Assembly (NCBI GenBank): GCA_015059335.1
Contig: SVAP01000001.1
Location: 1 to 64,000 of the forward strand
DNA: 64,000 nucleotides
Direction of reading: 5' to 3'
DNA from: Bacillota bacterium
GTDB lineage: Bacteria; Bacillota_I; Bacilli_A; RF39; UBA660
Part shown: positions 35,593 through 47,753 of the stretch, piece after piece
How positions within the stretch are numbered: the stretch's first letter is position 1
How the letters are laid out: every line of letters begins with the position of its first letter
Notes under the pieces: generated by a model
What the model saw: only the letters and a program-made list of their open reading frames with translations
The model's database searches: none
What the model was told of the DNA's origin: nothing
Program-made: the position numbers and the translations under genes

Positions 35593-36363
35593 ATGGACGA
35601 TATACACAATAGTGTTGATAAAAGAAATATAGAAATTCAAAATGTGGGAATAAATAATTTTAAATTGCCATTTTGTTTTTAATCTAAAAACAATTATAAT
35701 ACGGTAGCATTAATTTCGAGCGGAGTTAAACTTGAAAAAGAACAAAAAGGTGCTCACCTCAGTAGGATAGTAGAGGTTTTAAATGAAAATTTAGCAAACA
35801 AACAGATTTCGTTAGACAAATTTACCGAAATAATAATTAAACTTTCAAAACGCATAGAATCAAGAAATGCTAATTTATCTTTAACTTTTCCTGCTCTAAT
35901 ACCTACAACTTCACCAGTAACAAATAAAGAATCATTTATTGATTCAATTGTAAAATTATATATAGAAATTTACAAAGATCAAATAACAAAAAATATATCT
36001 CTTAAAATGGATGGTGCAATGTGTTGTCCTAGTTCTAAAAAAATTTCAAAGTATGGGGCTCATAGTCAAAGATGCTCATTAATAACTACGATATTAAATT
36101 GTGAAAATAAGGTTAAAATAGAAGATATGTCTAACATAATGCAAGAATGTTTTAGTTCACCAGTATTTTCGGTAATAAAAAGGGAAGATGAAAAATATTT
36201 AACGGAAAAGGCGTATGAAAATCCAAAATTTTCAGAAGATTTAATAAGAGATGTATTAATAAAAATGAAAGAAAAATATTCTGGTTATGAAATAATTGCT
36301 GAAATGGAAAATTATGAATCAATACATTCTCACAATGTATATGCTAAAGGGAGAATAAAATGA
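35593..36363 (+). pseudogene. folE2: GTP cyclohydrolase FolE2 (type IB) with one in-frame stop
   Basis: FolE2 opens GTP to dihydroneopterin triphosphate for folate or queuosine. ATG 35593 (after AGGGGGAT) reads DIHNSVDKRNIEIQNVGI, then TAA at 35680-35682 (codon 30), and the same frame stays open to 36363 for 256 codons. The rest is family-like: LEKEQKGAHLSRIVEVL, then CCPSSKKISKYGAHSQR (the conserved Cys/His region) and HSHNVYA. Only one lesion is seen, so inactivation may be recent, or a re-start at Met 36007 could give a fragment lacking the N-terminal half. A sequencing error is also possible. Confidence 0.82.
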
Positions 36364-36725
36364 TTAAAGTATATTTAAATGAATTACTAGAATTTTTTGA
36401 TGTTGTACCAAATCAATTAACTGTTACAGCAATAAAAGCATTGATTTCAGCAATGGAAGATGAAAAATTAATATGCAGAGAAAAGCAAAAAATAGTAATG
36501 GATGAAAAGCAATTTTATATGATATGGAATATATATTATGGCAGTTTAAACTATTTTGATCCTAATTATAATAGAAAAACAGATTTCAAATTATTTTTTA
36601 AATATATAATTCAAGCGCATATACGTAATGATAAAATAAATTTTTTGGCATTATTCTGTCCTGGTTATACAAGACACGGATATAAAAATATATTGGGATC
36701 AACCACAAAATGGAAATTGAAATAA
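36360..36725 (+). CDS. Orphan overlapping folE2, probably truncated
   Basis: A 121-aa protein starting MIKVYLNELLEFFDVVPNQL, with RKTDFKLFFKYIIQAH and FLALFCPGYTRHGYKNILGSTTKWKLK before the stop. The family is not recognised. Its ATG overlaps the folE2 stop by four bases, indicating an original operon. The frame ends abruptly where sequence switches to the tail of a queuosine-salvage gene in another frame (from 36710), so its C-terminus was probably lost in a deletion. Confidence 0.55.
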   Translation: MIKVYLNELLEFFDVVPNQLTVTAIKALISAMEDEKLICREKQKIVMDEKQFYMIWNIYYGSLNYFDPNYNRKTDFKLFFKYIIQAHIRNDKINFLALFCPGYTRHGYKNILGSTTKWKLK

Positions 36726-36885
36726 GGGCAAATATGTTATGGGCAATTGAACAAATAAAAAAAGAACTTACAAAAAAAATATATATATCGATTCTGCTAC
36801 TCTAGATAGTATATTATGGAATTATGGTGAAATTAATAACAAAACTAATAGTCATCACCATAGAACTCTTACAATTTTCTATTAA
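36710..36885 (+). pseudogene. C-terminal remnant of queuosine salvage protein (DUF2419/Qng1-like)
   Basis: One frame from 36710 reads EIEIRANMLWAIEQIKKEL; after a shift in the A/T run near 36772-36788 the next frame reads DSATLDSILWNYGEINNK and ends HHHRTLTIFY at TAA 36883-36885. The paired blocks (E-I-R-A...A-I-E-x-I, L-W-x-Y, H-H-R-T-x-T-I-F-Y) fit the end of queuosine 5-prime-phosphate N-glycosylase proteins. The 5-prime part is missing and joined to the preceding orphan, consistent with a deletion plus a frameshift. Confidence 0.6.
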
Positions 36886-36890
36886 TTTGT

Positions 36891-37020
36891 CAAGTAATAT
36901 ACTGAATACGTAGGTGTTACTTGAATAAAATAAAAAGGGTACATTTGATTGTCCGAATCAAATGAATTCCCTCATTTTGGATGCATCTGAAATCAACAGT
37001 TGTTGAAATCAGATGTTTTT
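36891..37020 (+). other. Three consecutive stem-loops in the 36886-37135 gap
   Basis: CAAGTAA (36891-36897) pairs with TTACTTG (36917-36923). AGGG plus CATTTGATT (36936-36950) pairs with AATCAAATG plus CCCT (36956-36972). CATCTGA...CAAC (36984-36997) pairs with GTTG...TCAGATG (37002-37015), followed by TTTTTATT. The last is a plausible terminator. The first two could be part of a structured RNA. No known riboswitch class was recognised; the remaining 115 bases up to the str promoter show nothing else. Confidence 0.4.
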
Positions 37021-37135
37021 ATTATTTATATAATAATGTTATTACTATAAAAAACAATAGTAGAATTATAATAAATAAAGATTATCTATATTATCTTTAC
37101 TAATTAATATATTACACAAAAATGACTAAAATTAA

Positions 37136-37164
37136 TTGACATGCATACAATAAAGTGTTATAGT
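37136..37164 (+). promoter_or_regulatory. Promoter of the str operon (rpsL)
   Basis: TTGACA (37136-37141), 17-base spacer, TATAGT (37159-37164): near consensus. About 100 bases of leader follow, including a GGTGT/ACACC hairpin near 37220-37234 just before the ribosome site. Confidence 0.8.
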
Positions 37165-37267
37165 AATTATGCATAAATTTTATAGGTTTTATCCAACTGG
37201 GTAGAACTTATATTTATAGGGTGTTTGATACACCAGGATGTGTGCAAAGAAAGGAGGAAGAAATACA

Positions 37268-37681
37268 ATGCCTACAATTAATCAATTAGTAAGAAAAAAC
37301 AGAAGTAAAAAAACTAGAAAAAGTAAATCTCCAGTACTTGGAATTCGTCTAGATACTATAAAAAGAAAAACAACAAAAACTAATTCACCACAAAAACGTG
37401 GAGTATGTACTCGTGTTGGAACAATGACACCTAAGAAACCAAACTCAGCATTACGTAAATATGCTCGTGTTCGTTTAAGTAATGGATATGAAGTTACAGC
37501 TTACATTCCAGGAATAGGACATAACTTACAAGAACACAGTGCTGTATTAATTCGTGGTGGACGTGTTAAAGACTTAATCGGGGTTCGTTATCACATTATC
37601 CGTGGAACAATGGATACTCAAGGAGTTCAAAACCGTGCACAAGGTCGTAGTAAATACGGTGCAAAAAAACCTAAAAATTAA
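37268..37681 (+). CDS. rpsL: 30S ribosomal protein S12
   Basis: A 137-aa decoding-centre protein. [10 protein letters not shown] opens it; the first decoding loop [17 protein letters not shown] is normal. In the second loop, nearly universal K-D-L-P-G-V-R reads K-D-L-I-G-V-R (Ile104, ATC at 37577-37579); the proline is the site of streptomycin resistance/dependence changes in E. coli. ATG 37268 follows AAAGGAGGAAG; an upstream in-frame start (37238) is before the ribosome site. First gene of rpsL-rpsG-fusA-tuf. Confidence 0.97.
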   Translation: MPTINQLVRKNRSKKTRKSKSPVLGIRLDTIKRKTTKTNSPQKRGVCTRVGTMTPKKPNSALRKYARVRLSNGYEVTAYIPGIGHNLQEHSAVLIRGGRVKDLIGVRYHIIRGTMDTQGVQNRAQGRSKYGAKKPKN

Positions 37682-37724
37682 TATTCAAAAATAAATAATA
37701 TTCGAATTCGAGAGGAGGATAAAT

Positions 37725-38192
37725 ATGCGTAAAAGAGCCGCAGTTAAAAGAGATGTATTACCAGATTCAATATATAACTCTAAAATAGTTACTAAGTTAA
37801 TTAACCAAGTAATGAATGATGGTAAAAAAGGTACTGCTCAAAGAATTGTTTACGATGCATTTGAAATGATTAAAGAAAAAACAAATGAAGATGCTATGAC
37901 AGTTTTTGAACGTGCTATGGAAAACATCAAACCACAACTTGAAGTTAAATCAAGACGTGTTGGTGGTTCAAACTATCAAGTACCAATTGAAGTTAAACCT
38001 GACAGAAGTCAAGCTTTAGCATTCAGATGGTTAACACAATATGCTAGATTAAGACATGGTAAAGGTATGGCTGAAAATCTAGCAAACGAAATAATTGATG
38101 CATCAAATGGAATAGGTGCAGCAGTTAAAAAACGTGAAGATACTCACAAAATGGCAGAAGCAAATAAAGCGTTTGCTCACTACCGTTGGTAA
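37725..38192 (+). CDS. rpsG: 30S ribosomal protein S7
   Basis: A 155-aa protein that nucleates assembly of the 30S head. Typical features: [53 protein letters not shown] and AFAHYRW at the end. GAGGAGG precedes ATG. Lies 43 bases after rpsL and 29 before fusA. Confidence 0.98.
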   Translation: MRKRAAVKRDVLPDSIYNSKIVTKLINQVMNDGKKGTAQRIVYDAFEMIKEKTNEDAMTVFERAMENIKPQLEVKSRRVGGSNYQVPIEVKPDRSQALAFRWLTQYARLRHGKGMAENLANEIIDASNGIGAAVKKREDTHKMAEANKAFAHYRW

Positions 38193-38221
38193 TAAAATAT
38201 TAAGAAAGGAAAACAAGAATT

Positions 38222-40294
38222 ATGGCTCGTACAAGTTCATTAGAAAAAACTCGTAATCTAGGAATTATGGCCCATATAGATGCTGGTAAAACTACTACTA
38301 CTGAACGTGTATTATACCACACTGGTAAAATCCATAAAATTGGTGAAACACATGATGGTGCTGCACAAATGGACTGGATGGAACAAGAACAAGAACGTGG
38401 TATTACAATCACTTCAGCAGCAACTACTGCTTTCTGGAAAGATCATAGATTTAATATCATCGATACTCCAGGACACGTAGACTTCACTATTGAAGTTTCT
38501 CGTAGTTTACGTGTACTAGATGGTGCAGTAGCGCTTCTTGATGCACAAGCAGGTGTTGAACCTCAAACTGAAACAGTATGGCGTCAAGCAACTGAATTTA
38601 AAGTTCCTAGAATTATATTCATTAACAAAATGGATAAAATGGGGGCAAATTTTGAATACAGTTTAGGAACTATCGAAAGTAGACTTGGAGTTAATGCTAA
38701 ACCAATCGAATGGCCAATCGGAGCAGAAAGTGAATTCCGTGGTGTTATCGATTTAGTAACAATGAAAGCTTACGAATTCGATGGTAAACCTGAAGAAATT
38801 GCAAAAGAAATAGAAATACCTGAAGACTTAAAAGCAACAGCTGAAGAAAAAAGAGCAGAGTTATTAGAAGCAATTGCTGAATATGATGATGAATTAATGG
38901 AAAAATATCTAGAAGGTGAAGAAATACCTGTTGATATGATTAAAAAAGCTATCAGAAAAGGTGTTCTTGCTGTAGAATTCTTCCCAGTAATGTGTGGTAC
39001 TGCATTAGGTAATAAAGGTGTTAAGCCAATGTTAGATGCAGTAGTTGACTACATGCCATCACCATTAGATATTCCAGCAATTAAATGTACAGATATGAAT
39101 GGTAATGAAGCTGAAAGACATCCATCTGACAACGAACCATTTAGTGCATTAGCGTTCAAAGTTATGACTGACCCTTATGTTGGTAGATTAACATTCTTTA
39201 GAGTTTATTCAGGAAAAATGACAAGTGGTTCATATATCCTAAATTCAACTAAAAACACTAAAGAAAGAATCGGGCGTATCTTACAAATGCATGCTAACAA
39301 CAGAACTGAAATCTCTGAAGTATATACTGGAGATATAGCTGCAGCAGTAGGTCTTAAAAATACTACAACAGGTGATACACTTTGTGATGAAAAGAAACCT
39401 GTTATTCTAGAATCAATGGTATTCCCTGAACCAGTTATTCAATTAGCTGTTGAACCTAAATCAAAAGCTGATCAAGAAAAAATGGGAACTGCATTACAAA
39501 AATTAGCAGAAGAAGATCCAACATTCAAAGTTCATACTGATCATGAAACAGGTCAAACTGTTATCGCTGGTATGGGTGAACTTCACCTTGATGTACTAGT
39601 AGACAGAATGAAAAGAGAATTTGATGTAGAAGCTAATATTGGTCAACCACAAGTTGCTTACCGTGAAACTTTAACTCAAACTGCTGAGTGTGAAGGTAAA
39701 TATATTAAACAATCTGGTGGTAGAGGTCAATATGGACACGTATGGATTAAATTCGAACCTAACACAGATAAAGGTTATGAATTTGTTGACGCAATCGTTG
39801 GTGGAGTTGTTCCTCGTGAATATATTCCAGTAACAGATAAAGGATTACAAGAAGCATTAGAAACTGGTGTATTAGCTGGTTATCCAATGATAGATGTTAA
39901 AGCAACTTTATTTGATGGTTCATATCATGATGTTGACTCATCAGAAATGGCATTCAAAATTGCTGCATCTATGGCTTTAAAAGAAGCTAAAAATAAATGT
40001 AAACCTGTATTATTAGAACCAATAATGAAAGTTGAAGTAGTAACACCAGATGAATACTTCGGTAACGTTATGGGAGATATTACTTCAAGACGTGGTAAAC
40101 CATTAGGACAAGAAACAAGAGGAAACGCTATTATGTTATCAGCAATGGTACCACTATCAGAAATGTTCGGTTACGCTACTAGCTTACGTTCTAATACACA
40201 AGGTAGAGGTAACTTTGTAATGACATTTGATCATTATGAACAAGTTCCTAAAAATATTAGTGAAGAAATCATCAAGAAAAATGGTGGAAACTAA
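38222..40294 (+). CDS. fusA: Elongation factor G
   Basis: A 690-aa translocation GTPase. G1 is [17 protein letters not shown]2/G3 region [12 protein letters not shown] and [13 protein letters not shown]4 NKMD (FINKMDKMG), and domain IV holds [15 protein letters not shown]. Length is normal. AGAAAGGA precedes ATG. Part of the str operon. Confidence 0.98.
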   Translation: MARTSSLEKTRNLGIMAHIDAGKTTTTERVLYHTGKIHKIGETHDGAAQMDWMEQEQERGITITSAATTAFWKDHRFNIIDTPGHVDFTIEVSRSLRVLDGAVALLDAQAGVEPQTETVWRQATEFKVPRIIFINKMDKMGANFEYSLGTIESRLGVNAKPIEWPIGAESEFRGVIDLVTMKAYEFDGKPEEIAKEIEIPEDLKATAEEKRAELLEAIAEYDDELMEKYLEGEEIPVDMIKKAIRKGVLAVEFFPVMCGTALGNKGVKPMLDAVVDYMPSPLDIPAIKCTDMNGNEAERHPSDNEPFSALAFKVMTDPYVGRLTFFRVYSGKMTSGSYILNSTKNTKERIGRILQMHANNRTEISEVYTGDIAAAVGLKNTTTGDTLCDEKKPVILESMVFPEPVIQLAVEPKSKADQEKMGTALQKLAEEDPTFKVHTDHETGQTVIAGMGELHLDVLVDRMKREFDVEANIGQPQVAYRETLTQTAECEGKYIKQSGGRGQYGHVWIKFEPNTDKGYEFVDAIVGGVVPREYIPVTDKGLQEALETGVLAGYPMIDVKATLFDGSYHDVDSSEMAFKIAASMALKEAKNKCKPVLLEPIMKVEVVTPDEYFGNVMGDITSRRGKPLGQETRGNAIMLSAMVPLSEMFGYATSLRSNTQGRGNFVMTFDHYEQVPKNISEEIIKKNGGN

Positions 40295-40386
40295 TTAAAA
40301 AGCAATTAAACTATGTAAAAACACTTGAATTATTTTCAAGGTTTGATAAAATATTAGTGTAAATATGAAAAAGGAGGAAATTTAAA

Positions 40387-41571
40387 ATGGCAAAACAAAA
40401 ATTTGATCGTTCAAAAACACATGTTAACATTGGTACAATCGGACACGTTGACCATGGTAAAACAACTTTAACAGCTGCTATTACTAAAGTGTTAGCATCT
40501 AAAGGTAATGCCGAATTTACAGATTATGCAAATATCGACAAAGCACCTGAAGAAAGAGAAAGAGGTATTACAATTAATACTTCTCATGTTGAGTATCAAA
40601 CTGACGCTCGTCACTATGCTCATGTTGACTGTCCAGGACATGCTGACTACGTTAAAAACATGATTACTGGTGCAGCACAAATGGATGGAGCTATCTTAGT
40701 TATCGCTGCAAGTGATGGACCTATGGCTCAAACTCGTGAACACATCTTATTATCAAGACAAGTTGGTGTTCCAAGAATGGTTGTATTTATGAATAAATGT
40801 GACCAAGTTGATGATCCAGAATTACTAGACTTAGTAGAAATGGAAATTCGTGAATTATTAAGCGAATATGGATTTGATGGAGACAACACTCCAATTATTC
40901 GTGGTTCAGCTTTAAAAGCTCTTGAAGGAGATGCTAACTACGAAAAAGCAATTGAAGAATTAATGGCTGCAGTTGATGAATGGATTCCAACTCCAGAAAG
41001 AGATACTGACAAACCATTCTTAATGTCAATTGAAGACGTATTCACAATTACAGGTCGTGGAACAGTTGTTACAGGACGTGTAGAACGTGGACAATTAAAA
41101 TTAAATGACGAAGTTGAAATCGTTGGTCTTAAAGATACTAAAAAAACAGTTGTTACTGGTATCGAAATGTTTAGAAAACAATTAGACTATGCTGAAGCAG
41201 GAGACAATGCTGGTGTATTATTACGTGGTATTTCTCGTGAAGAAGTTGAACGTGGGCAAGTACTTGCTAAACCAGGAAGTGTTCATCCACATAAAAAATT
41301 CAAAGCTGAAGTTTATGTACTTTCTAAAGAAGAAGGTGGAAGACATACTCCATTCTTCTCAAACTACAGACCACAATTCTATTTCAGAACTACAGACGTT
41401 ACTGGTGTAATTACATTACCAGAAGGTGTAGAAATGGTTATGCCTGGTGATAACATCAGCATGACAGTTGAACTTATCGCTCCAATCGCTGTTGAAAACG
41501 GTACTGAATTCTCAATCCGTGAAGGTGGTAGAACAGTTGGTGCTGGTAAAGTTTCTGAAATTATTGAATAA
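40387..41571 (+). CDS. tuf: Elongation factor Tu
   Basis: A 394-aa GTPase delivering aminoacyl-tRNA. G1 is [15 protein letters not shown]3 [10 protein letters not shown]4 NKCD, and the C-terminal beta domains include [13 protein letters not shown] and [21 protein letters not shown] precedes ATG. The 92-base gap after fusA has a short hairpin (CTTGAA/TTCAAG, 40323-40339) and may hold its own promoter. A strong terminator ends the cluster. Confidence 0.98.
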   Translation: MAKQKFDRSKTHVNIGTIGHVDHGKTTLTAAITKVLASKGNAEFTDYANIDKAPEERERGITINTSHVEYQTDARHYAHVDCPGHADYVKNMITGAAQMDGAILVIAASDGPMAQTREHILLSRQVGVPRMVVFMNKCDQVDDPELLDLVEMEIRELLSEYGFDGDNTPIIRGSALKALEGDANYEKAIEELMAAVDEWIPTPERDTDKPFLMSIEDVFTITGRGTVVTGRVERGQLKLNDEVEIVGLKDTKKTVVTGIEMFRKQLDYAEAGDNAGVLLRGISREEVERGQVLAKPGSVHPHKKFKAEVYVLSKEEGGRHTPFFSNYRPQFYFRTTDVTGVITLPEGVEMVMPGDNISMTVELIAPIAVENGTEFSIREGGRTVGAGKVSEIIE

Positions 41572-41580
41572 TAAATTATA

Positions 41581-41614
41581 AAAATATCAAAGCAATGACT
41601 TTGATATTTTTTTG
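41581..41614 (+). terminator. tuf terminator
   Basis: AAAATATCAAAG (41581-41592) pairs over 12 bp with CTTTGATATTTT (41599-41610), then TTTG. Confidence 0.9.
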
Positions 41615-41659
41615 TTTTACATACTAAAAAATTATTTTTAATATTTTTAAAAATTATGG

Positions 41660-41688
41660 TTGTATTCAAAAAGAAAATATGATATTAT
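41660..41688 (+). promoter_or_regulatory. Promoter of the TasA/CalY-like gene
   Basis: TTGTAT (41660-41665), 17-base spacer, TATTAT (41683-41688), 25 bases before the start at 41713. Confidence 0.7.
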
Positions 41689-41712
41689 CTAATAGTAGAG
41701 GAGGTAAGGAAA

Positions 41713-42354
41713 ATGGAAAGGAACACAAACAAAATATTATTAACAGTTATTGGTATTTCTGTACTAATTGTAGCTACAGTAGGTGCTACATTTGCATATT
41801 TCAGTGCAACAGGAGGTACTCAAGAAGAACAAATTACAACTGGTGAATTAAAAGTTGCAGCAACTTCTTCATTAGAAGATGGTGCAAAAATTAAACCAAC
41901 AAAATGGACAAATGCTACAGATGCTAACGGTGATGCAGATATCGCTAAAGTTGGATTATCAGTTGCTACTAATGGTACTACAATTGAAAATGCAAAATAT
42001 GATATTTTATTAAGTACTGAAGGTGTCCAATTAAATGCAACAAGAACAAATGCTGACGATGAAGTTGTTACTTTAGAGGGCGGAGAATTATCTGATGTTA
42101 AATGGGCTCTTTATGATAACACTGATCTTACTACAGCTCTTGCAACTGGTGACTTTGGTGTAGATGAAGAAGGTGTAACTGACGGTGATGTTACAAACTT
42201 AGCTATCAAAACAGGTGTAGTTATTACTCCAAACAACACTGTTGCTGATGCATATACACTTTATATTTGGATAGAAAATACTGAAAACGCTAAACAAGAC
42301 CAATTACAAGGTTTAACAATTGGTGCTACATTAGACGTTAACGCAAGACAATAG
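41713..42354 (+). CDS. TasA/CalY (camelysin-like) fibre protein with SipW-dependent signal
   Basis: A 213-aa secreted protein. The signal region is ILLTVIGISVLIVATVGATFAYFSA, whose T-x-A-Y-F-S end is the mark of SipW-processed TasA/CalY proteins that assemble into biofilm fibres. The mature part is acidic and Thr/Ala-rich with alternating strands (TTGELKVAATSS, GVVITPNNTVADAYTLYIWIENT). AGGAGG precedes ATG. An attenuating terminator separates it from the zinc-knuckle gene and sipW, so it is probably made in excess over the peptidase. Confidence 0.88.
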   Translation: MERNTNKILLTVIGISVLIVATVGATFAYFSATGGTQEEQITTGELKVAATSSLEDGAKIKPTKWTNATDANGDADIAKVGLSVATNGTTIENAKYDILLSTEGVQLNATRTNADDEVVTLEGGELSDVKWALYDNTDLTTALATGDFGVDEEGVTDGDVTNLAIKTGVVITPNNTVADAYTLYIWIENTENAKQDQLQGLTIGATLDVNARQ

Positions 42355-42390
42355 TCTTTACATCATTAAATTAAAATATTAAAAAATAAT

Positions 42391-42418
42391 AAACTTGCAT
42401 TGAATAATGCAAGTTTTT
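42391..42418 (+). terminator. Terminator after the TasA/CalY-like gene
   Basis: AAACTTGCATT (42391-42401) pairs with AATGCAAGTTT (42406-42416) around GAAT, then TT. Confidence 0.85.
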
Positions 42419-42453
42419 ATTATATAATTAATTTATCATAGAGGAGGAGTATT

Positions 42454-43140
42454 ATGAAAGTTTTTGAATGTTTAAAATGTGAAAAACAAATAAAATTAAA
42501 AAAACTTCCAGAAGAATATAGTTGTCCTAATTGTGGATCATGTAAAGATAATTTGGTTGAAGTAGAAAAAAGAAGGAAACCAATTATTTTATTGCTTTTA
42601 TATTCAATAACTTTAATAATGTTAATAATATCAGCTTCTTTTACTATATCTACTATATATAATCAAAGTAGTATACCTAATGATAATATTGAAGTTGGTG
42701 AAATGTCTTTAGAATTAGTTGATGAAAATGATACAACTATAAGATTATATAATACTTATCCAATGAGTGATGAAAAAGCAAAGAATTTAAAACCGTTTTT
42801 ATTTAATTTAAATAATAATGGTACCTATTCTTTAAATTACACTTTATTGTTAGAAGATGTACCGGATAATGAATTAAATAATATAACTGAAATTAAAGGA
42901 AAAACAAGAATATTAAACAGTAAGGTTAAATTCTCTTTAATAAATACAGATACAAACTCAGTTATTAATGAAGGATTTGTTTCTGATCTGGAAGATGGTG
43001 TTTTGAGTAGCGGAAAATTACAAGCAGATAATGATATACCATGTGCGCTTAGATTATGGATTGATAAAAATGTTGGTAATGAAGATCAAAATAAATTTTA
43101 TGTTGGTAGAATTGTTTTAAAAGTACAAGAGGATATCTAA
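42454..43140 (+). CDS. Membrane protein: rubredoxin-like zinc knuckle fused to TasA-like outer domain
   Basis: A 228-aa protein with an unusual order. Residues 1-35 hold C-x2-C (ECLKCEK) and C-x2-C (YSCPNCGSCKD) in a compact rubredoxin-like knuckle, including the L-P-x-x-Y-x-C-P motif. A transmembrane helix follows (about 46-70, PIILLLLYSITLIMLIISASF). The outer part (75-228) resembles CalY/TasA domains (EVGEMSLELVDENDT, FLFNLNNNGTYSLNYTLLLED). GAGGAGG precedes ATG and sipW follows 27 bases after its stop. It may be a minor fibre subunit or a redox/metal-sensing anchor; this is inference. Confidence 0.75.
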   Translation: MKVFECLKCEKQIKLKKLPEEYSCPNCGSCKDNLVEVEKRRKPIILLLLYSITLIMLIISASFTISTIYNQSSIPNDNIEVGEMSLELVDENDTTIRLYNTYPMSDEKAKNLKPFLFNLNNNGTYSLNYTLLLEDVPDNELNNITEIKGKTRILNSKVKFSLINTDTNSVINEGFVSDLEDGVLSSGKLQADNDIPCALRLWIDKNVGNEDQNKFYVGRIVLKVQEDI

Positions 43141-43167
43141 TAATAAAGAATAGAAAGGGATTAAAAT

Positions 43168-43779
43168 ATGAAAGCTTTTAAAAATATTAGTAAGATAATT
43201 TCAACAATTATTTCTTATTCATGCCTTATTATTTTAATTATAATTGGACTTATTTTTACAGTATATATTGTTGATGTTAAAATTCAACAATCTAAAGGTG
43301 GAATTCCTAAACCATTATTTGGTGCGTATGTAATAATAAGTGGTAGTATGGAACCTAATATTCATGTATATGATGTAATTGTTTCAAAAAGAACAGATAC
43401 TACTGAATTAAAAGAAGGAGATGTTATAACCTTCTATTCAAATGACAGTAGATTTTATGGAGTTACTGTTACACACAGAATTGTGGAAGTAATTGACGCA
43501 GAAAAAGGTATATTTAGAACACGAGGGGATGCAAATAATGTTGAAGATGATGCATTAACTATCGGTGAAAATATAATAGGTAAAGTTGTTATGAGAATTC
43601 CACAGTTAGGTAGATTGCAATTTTTCCTTGCTTCAAAAGGTGGATGGCTAATTGTTGTTCTAATTCCATGTTTGGCAATTATCTCATATGATATAGTTAA
43701 AATTGCTAAACTTACTTCTAAAAAAGCTTCAACAAAAAAACAATTAAAAACTAATTCAAATAAAACAAAAAATAAATAG
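43168..43779 (+). CDS. sipW: Signal peptidase I, SipW type
   Basis: A 203-aa membrane serine protease of the ER-type branch. The catalytic Ser is in IISGSMEPNIHVYDV; instead of the bacterial Lys the ER-type His is in VTHRIVEV; FRTRGDANNVED is the conserved acidic block. Transmembrane helices lie near 10-35 and 155-175. SipW cleaves TasA/CalY-class precursors, and two such candidates lie just upstream, so the three genes form one secretion-assembly module. AGAAAGGGA precedes ATG. Confidence 0.93.
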   Translation: MKAFKNISKIISTIISYSCLIILIIIGLIFTVYIVDVKIQQSKGGIPKPLFGAYVIISGSMEPNIHVYDVIVSKRTDTTELKEGDVITFYSNDSRFYGVTVTHRIVEVIDAEKGIFRTRGDANNVEDDALTIGENIIGKVVMRIPQLGRLQFFLASKGGWLIVVLIPCLAIISYDIVKIAKLTSKKASTKKQLKTNSNKTKNK

Positions 43780-43798
43780 AATTTTCTATTTATTTTTT
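43767..43798. terminator. Bidirectional terminator between sipW and the FemX-like gene
   Basis: AAAAAATAAATAG (43767-43779) pairs with CTATTTATTTTTT (43786-43798) over 13 bp; it overlaps the sipW stop. Confidence 0.85.
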
Positions 43799-45058
43799 AT
43801 TTGTACCAATATTATTTGTAAGACCAAACAGTCTTGATTGTTGGACAATATGATATATAGTGTTGTTTATTGGTAAATTAAATTCACCAATATATTCAAT
43901 AACATCACTATTAAATCCTAATTTAAATCTATTAAGACCATAATACTTATTATTTTCTTTTTCAAAATTACCAACAATACCATTTAAATCAATATAATAA
44001 AAATTTGAATTTAAATACTCTTTGATAACAGTCCATTTTAATAAGTGATTTGGGTTAAATGATTTGAATGTTTCATCAATACCATCTATTAAAAATTGTA
44101 ATTGCTTGTTATATTTTATAATCATTGAACCACCTATGATTATTCCGTCTGGATATTTAGCTGCCAATTCTGTAGCTTTAATTACATCTTTTTTATAAAC
44201 ATTTAATAATTTATCGGATTCAATCTTTTTATTAGTTAAATTTTTCTTTTTAACTTTTCTCATCATTTCTTTTAAAATCATATTGTTGTTTTCTAACTCA
44301 TTTTCATATAAATATTTAGAAGTTTCCAAATATTTAATTGGATCAAGTTTTACTAGATATAAATCAATCATATCTCTTTTTTTAAATATTTCATAATAAT
44401 CATAATAATAACTTATAGGTCTATCATAGTTTTTCTTAATGAAATCATAAAATATAGGTATATCATGTTCAGTTCCTTTATATACTAGAAGACCTTTTCT
44501 CATAGAATTATTGATTTTATTTCTAATATCTTTAGAAAATGAGTTAAACATTTCATTTTCTTTCTTATCAAGTTTGATAACAGCATTCCATCTAGGTTTT
44601 AGTGCTTCAAAGTTGGTATTAAAACCTAAATGAATATATCCTAAATCTTTTAATTTATTTATTAATGGAGTATTATCTTTACCACCTTGTATTATTTCGC
44701 CTTTTCTGTTTCTTGAACGATATATAAGAGGTGGGTCTATTTTTAAATAAGCGAAATTTTTAGCTTTTAGAAACATTTTAATATGTCTAGTAAATTCTTT
44801 AAACAATTCATCATCATTATAATTTATCAAAAATCCTCTAGGTGCATACCCATATCTATAATCGCCAAAAACATTTTTATAAATAATCAAAGTTGCTGCA
44901 TGAACAGTACGTGCTTCATCCATAAATGCTAAATACATACATTTATATCCACGCTTTTCCATCCAGTCACCATATTCACTAGTTTGATAAAAATTTCTTA
45001 TTTTATTTTTTTCAGAAAATTCATCAAAAACAGTTTTAGGAACTTCGTATAATCTCAT
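43790..45058 (-). CDS. FemX/MurM-type peptidoglycan bridge aminoacyltransferase
   Basis: A 422-aa member of the FemABX family, which adds an amino acid from aminoacyl-tRNA to the lipid II stem peptide. Signs: FYQTSEYGDWMEKRGYKCMYLAF near the N-terminus, two GNAT-like domains, a helical coiled-coil arm near 235-285 (KYLYENELENNNMILKEMMRKVKKKN), and NPNHLLKWTVIKEYLNSNFYYIDLNGIVGN in the C-terminal domain. AAGGAGG precedes ATG. It stands alone, convergent with sipW. It implies a branched or cross-bridged peptidoglycan. Confidence 0.88.
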   Translation of the reverse strand: MRLYEVPKTVFDEFSEKNKIRNFYQTSEYGDWMEKRGYKCMYLAFMDEARTVHAATLIIYKNVFGDYRYGYAPRGFLINYNDDELFKEFTRHIKMFLKAKNFAYLKIDPPLIYRSRNRKGEIIQGGKDNTPLINKLKDLGYIHLGFNTNFEALKPRWNAVIKLDKKENEMFNSFSKDIRNKINNSMRKGLLVYKGTEHDIPIFYDFIKKNYDRPISYYYDYYEIFKKRDMIDLYLVKLDPIKYLETSKYLYENELENNNMILKEMMRKVKKKNLTNKKIESDKLLNVYKKDVIKATELAAKYPDGIIIGGSMIIKYNKQLQFLIDGIDETFKSFNPNHLLKWTVIKEYLNSNFYYIDLNGIVGNFEKENNKYYGLNRFKLGFNSDVIEYIGEFNLPINNTIYHIVQQSRLFGLTNNIGTNKK

Positions 45059-45105
45059 TAAAATACCTCCTTTTTCAAGAAATTAATCTATTATAGCACA
45101 AAAAG

Positions 45106-45134
45106 TTAACAATTGAAAGTTTTCGTAGTATAAT
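45106..45134 (+). promoter_or_regulatory. murD-eno promoter
   Basis: TTAACA (45106-45111), 17-base spacer, TATAAT (45129-45134). Confidence 0.75.
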
Positions 45135-45156
45135 TATATCAATAGGAGATGATAAA

Positions 45157-47740
<2,584 letters not shown>

Positions 47741-47753
47741 AGAGGTGGTTTAT

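Noticed and set aside
36007..36363. Independent 118-aa gene
   Set aside because: It is in the same frame as, and directly continuous with, the upstream FolE2 sequence; only the TAA at 35680 separates them, so it is the C-terminal half of a broken gene.
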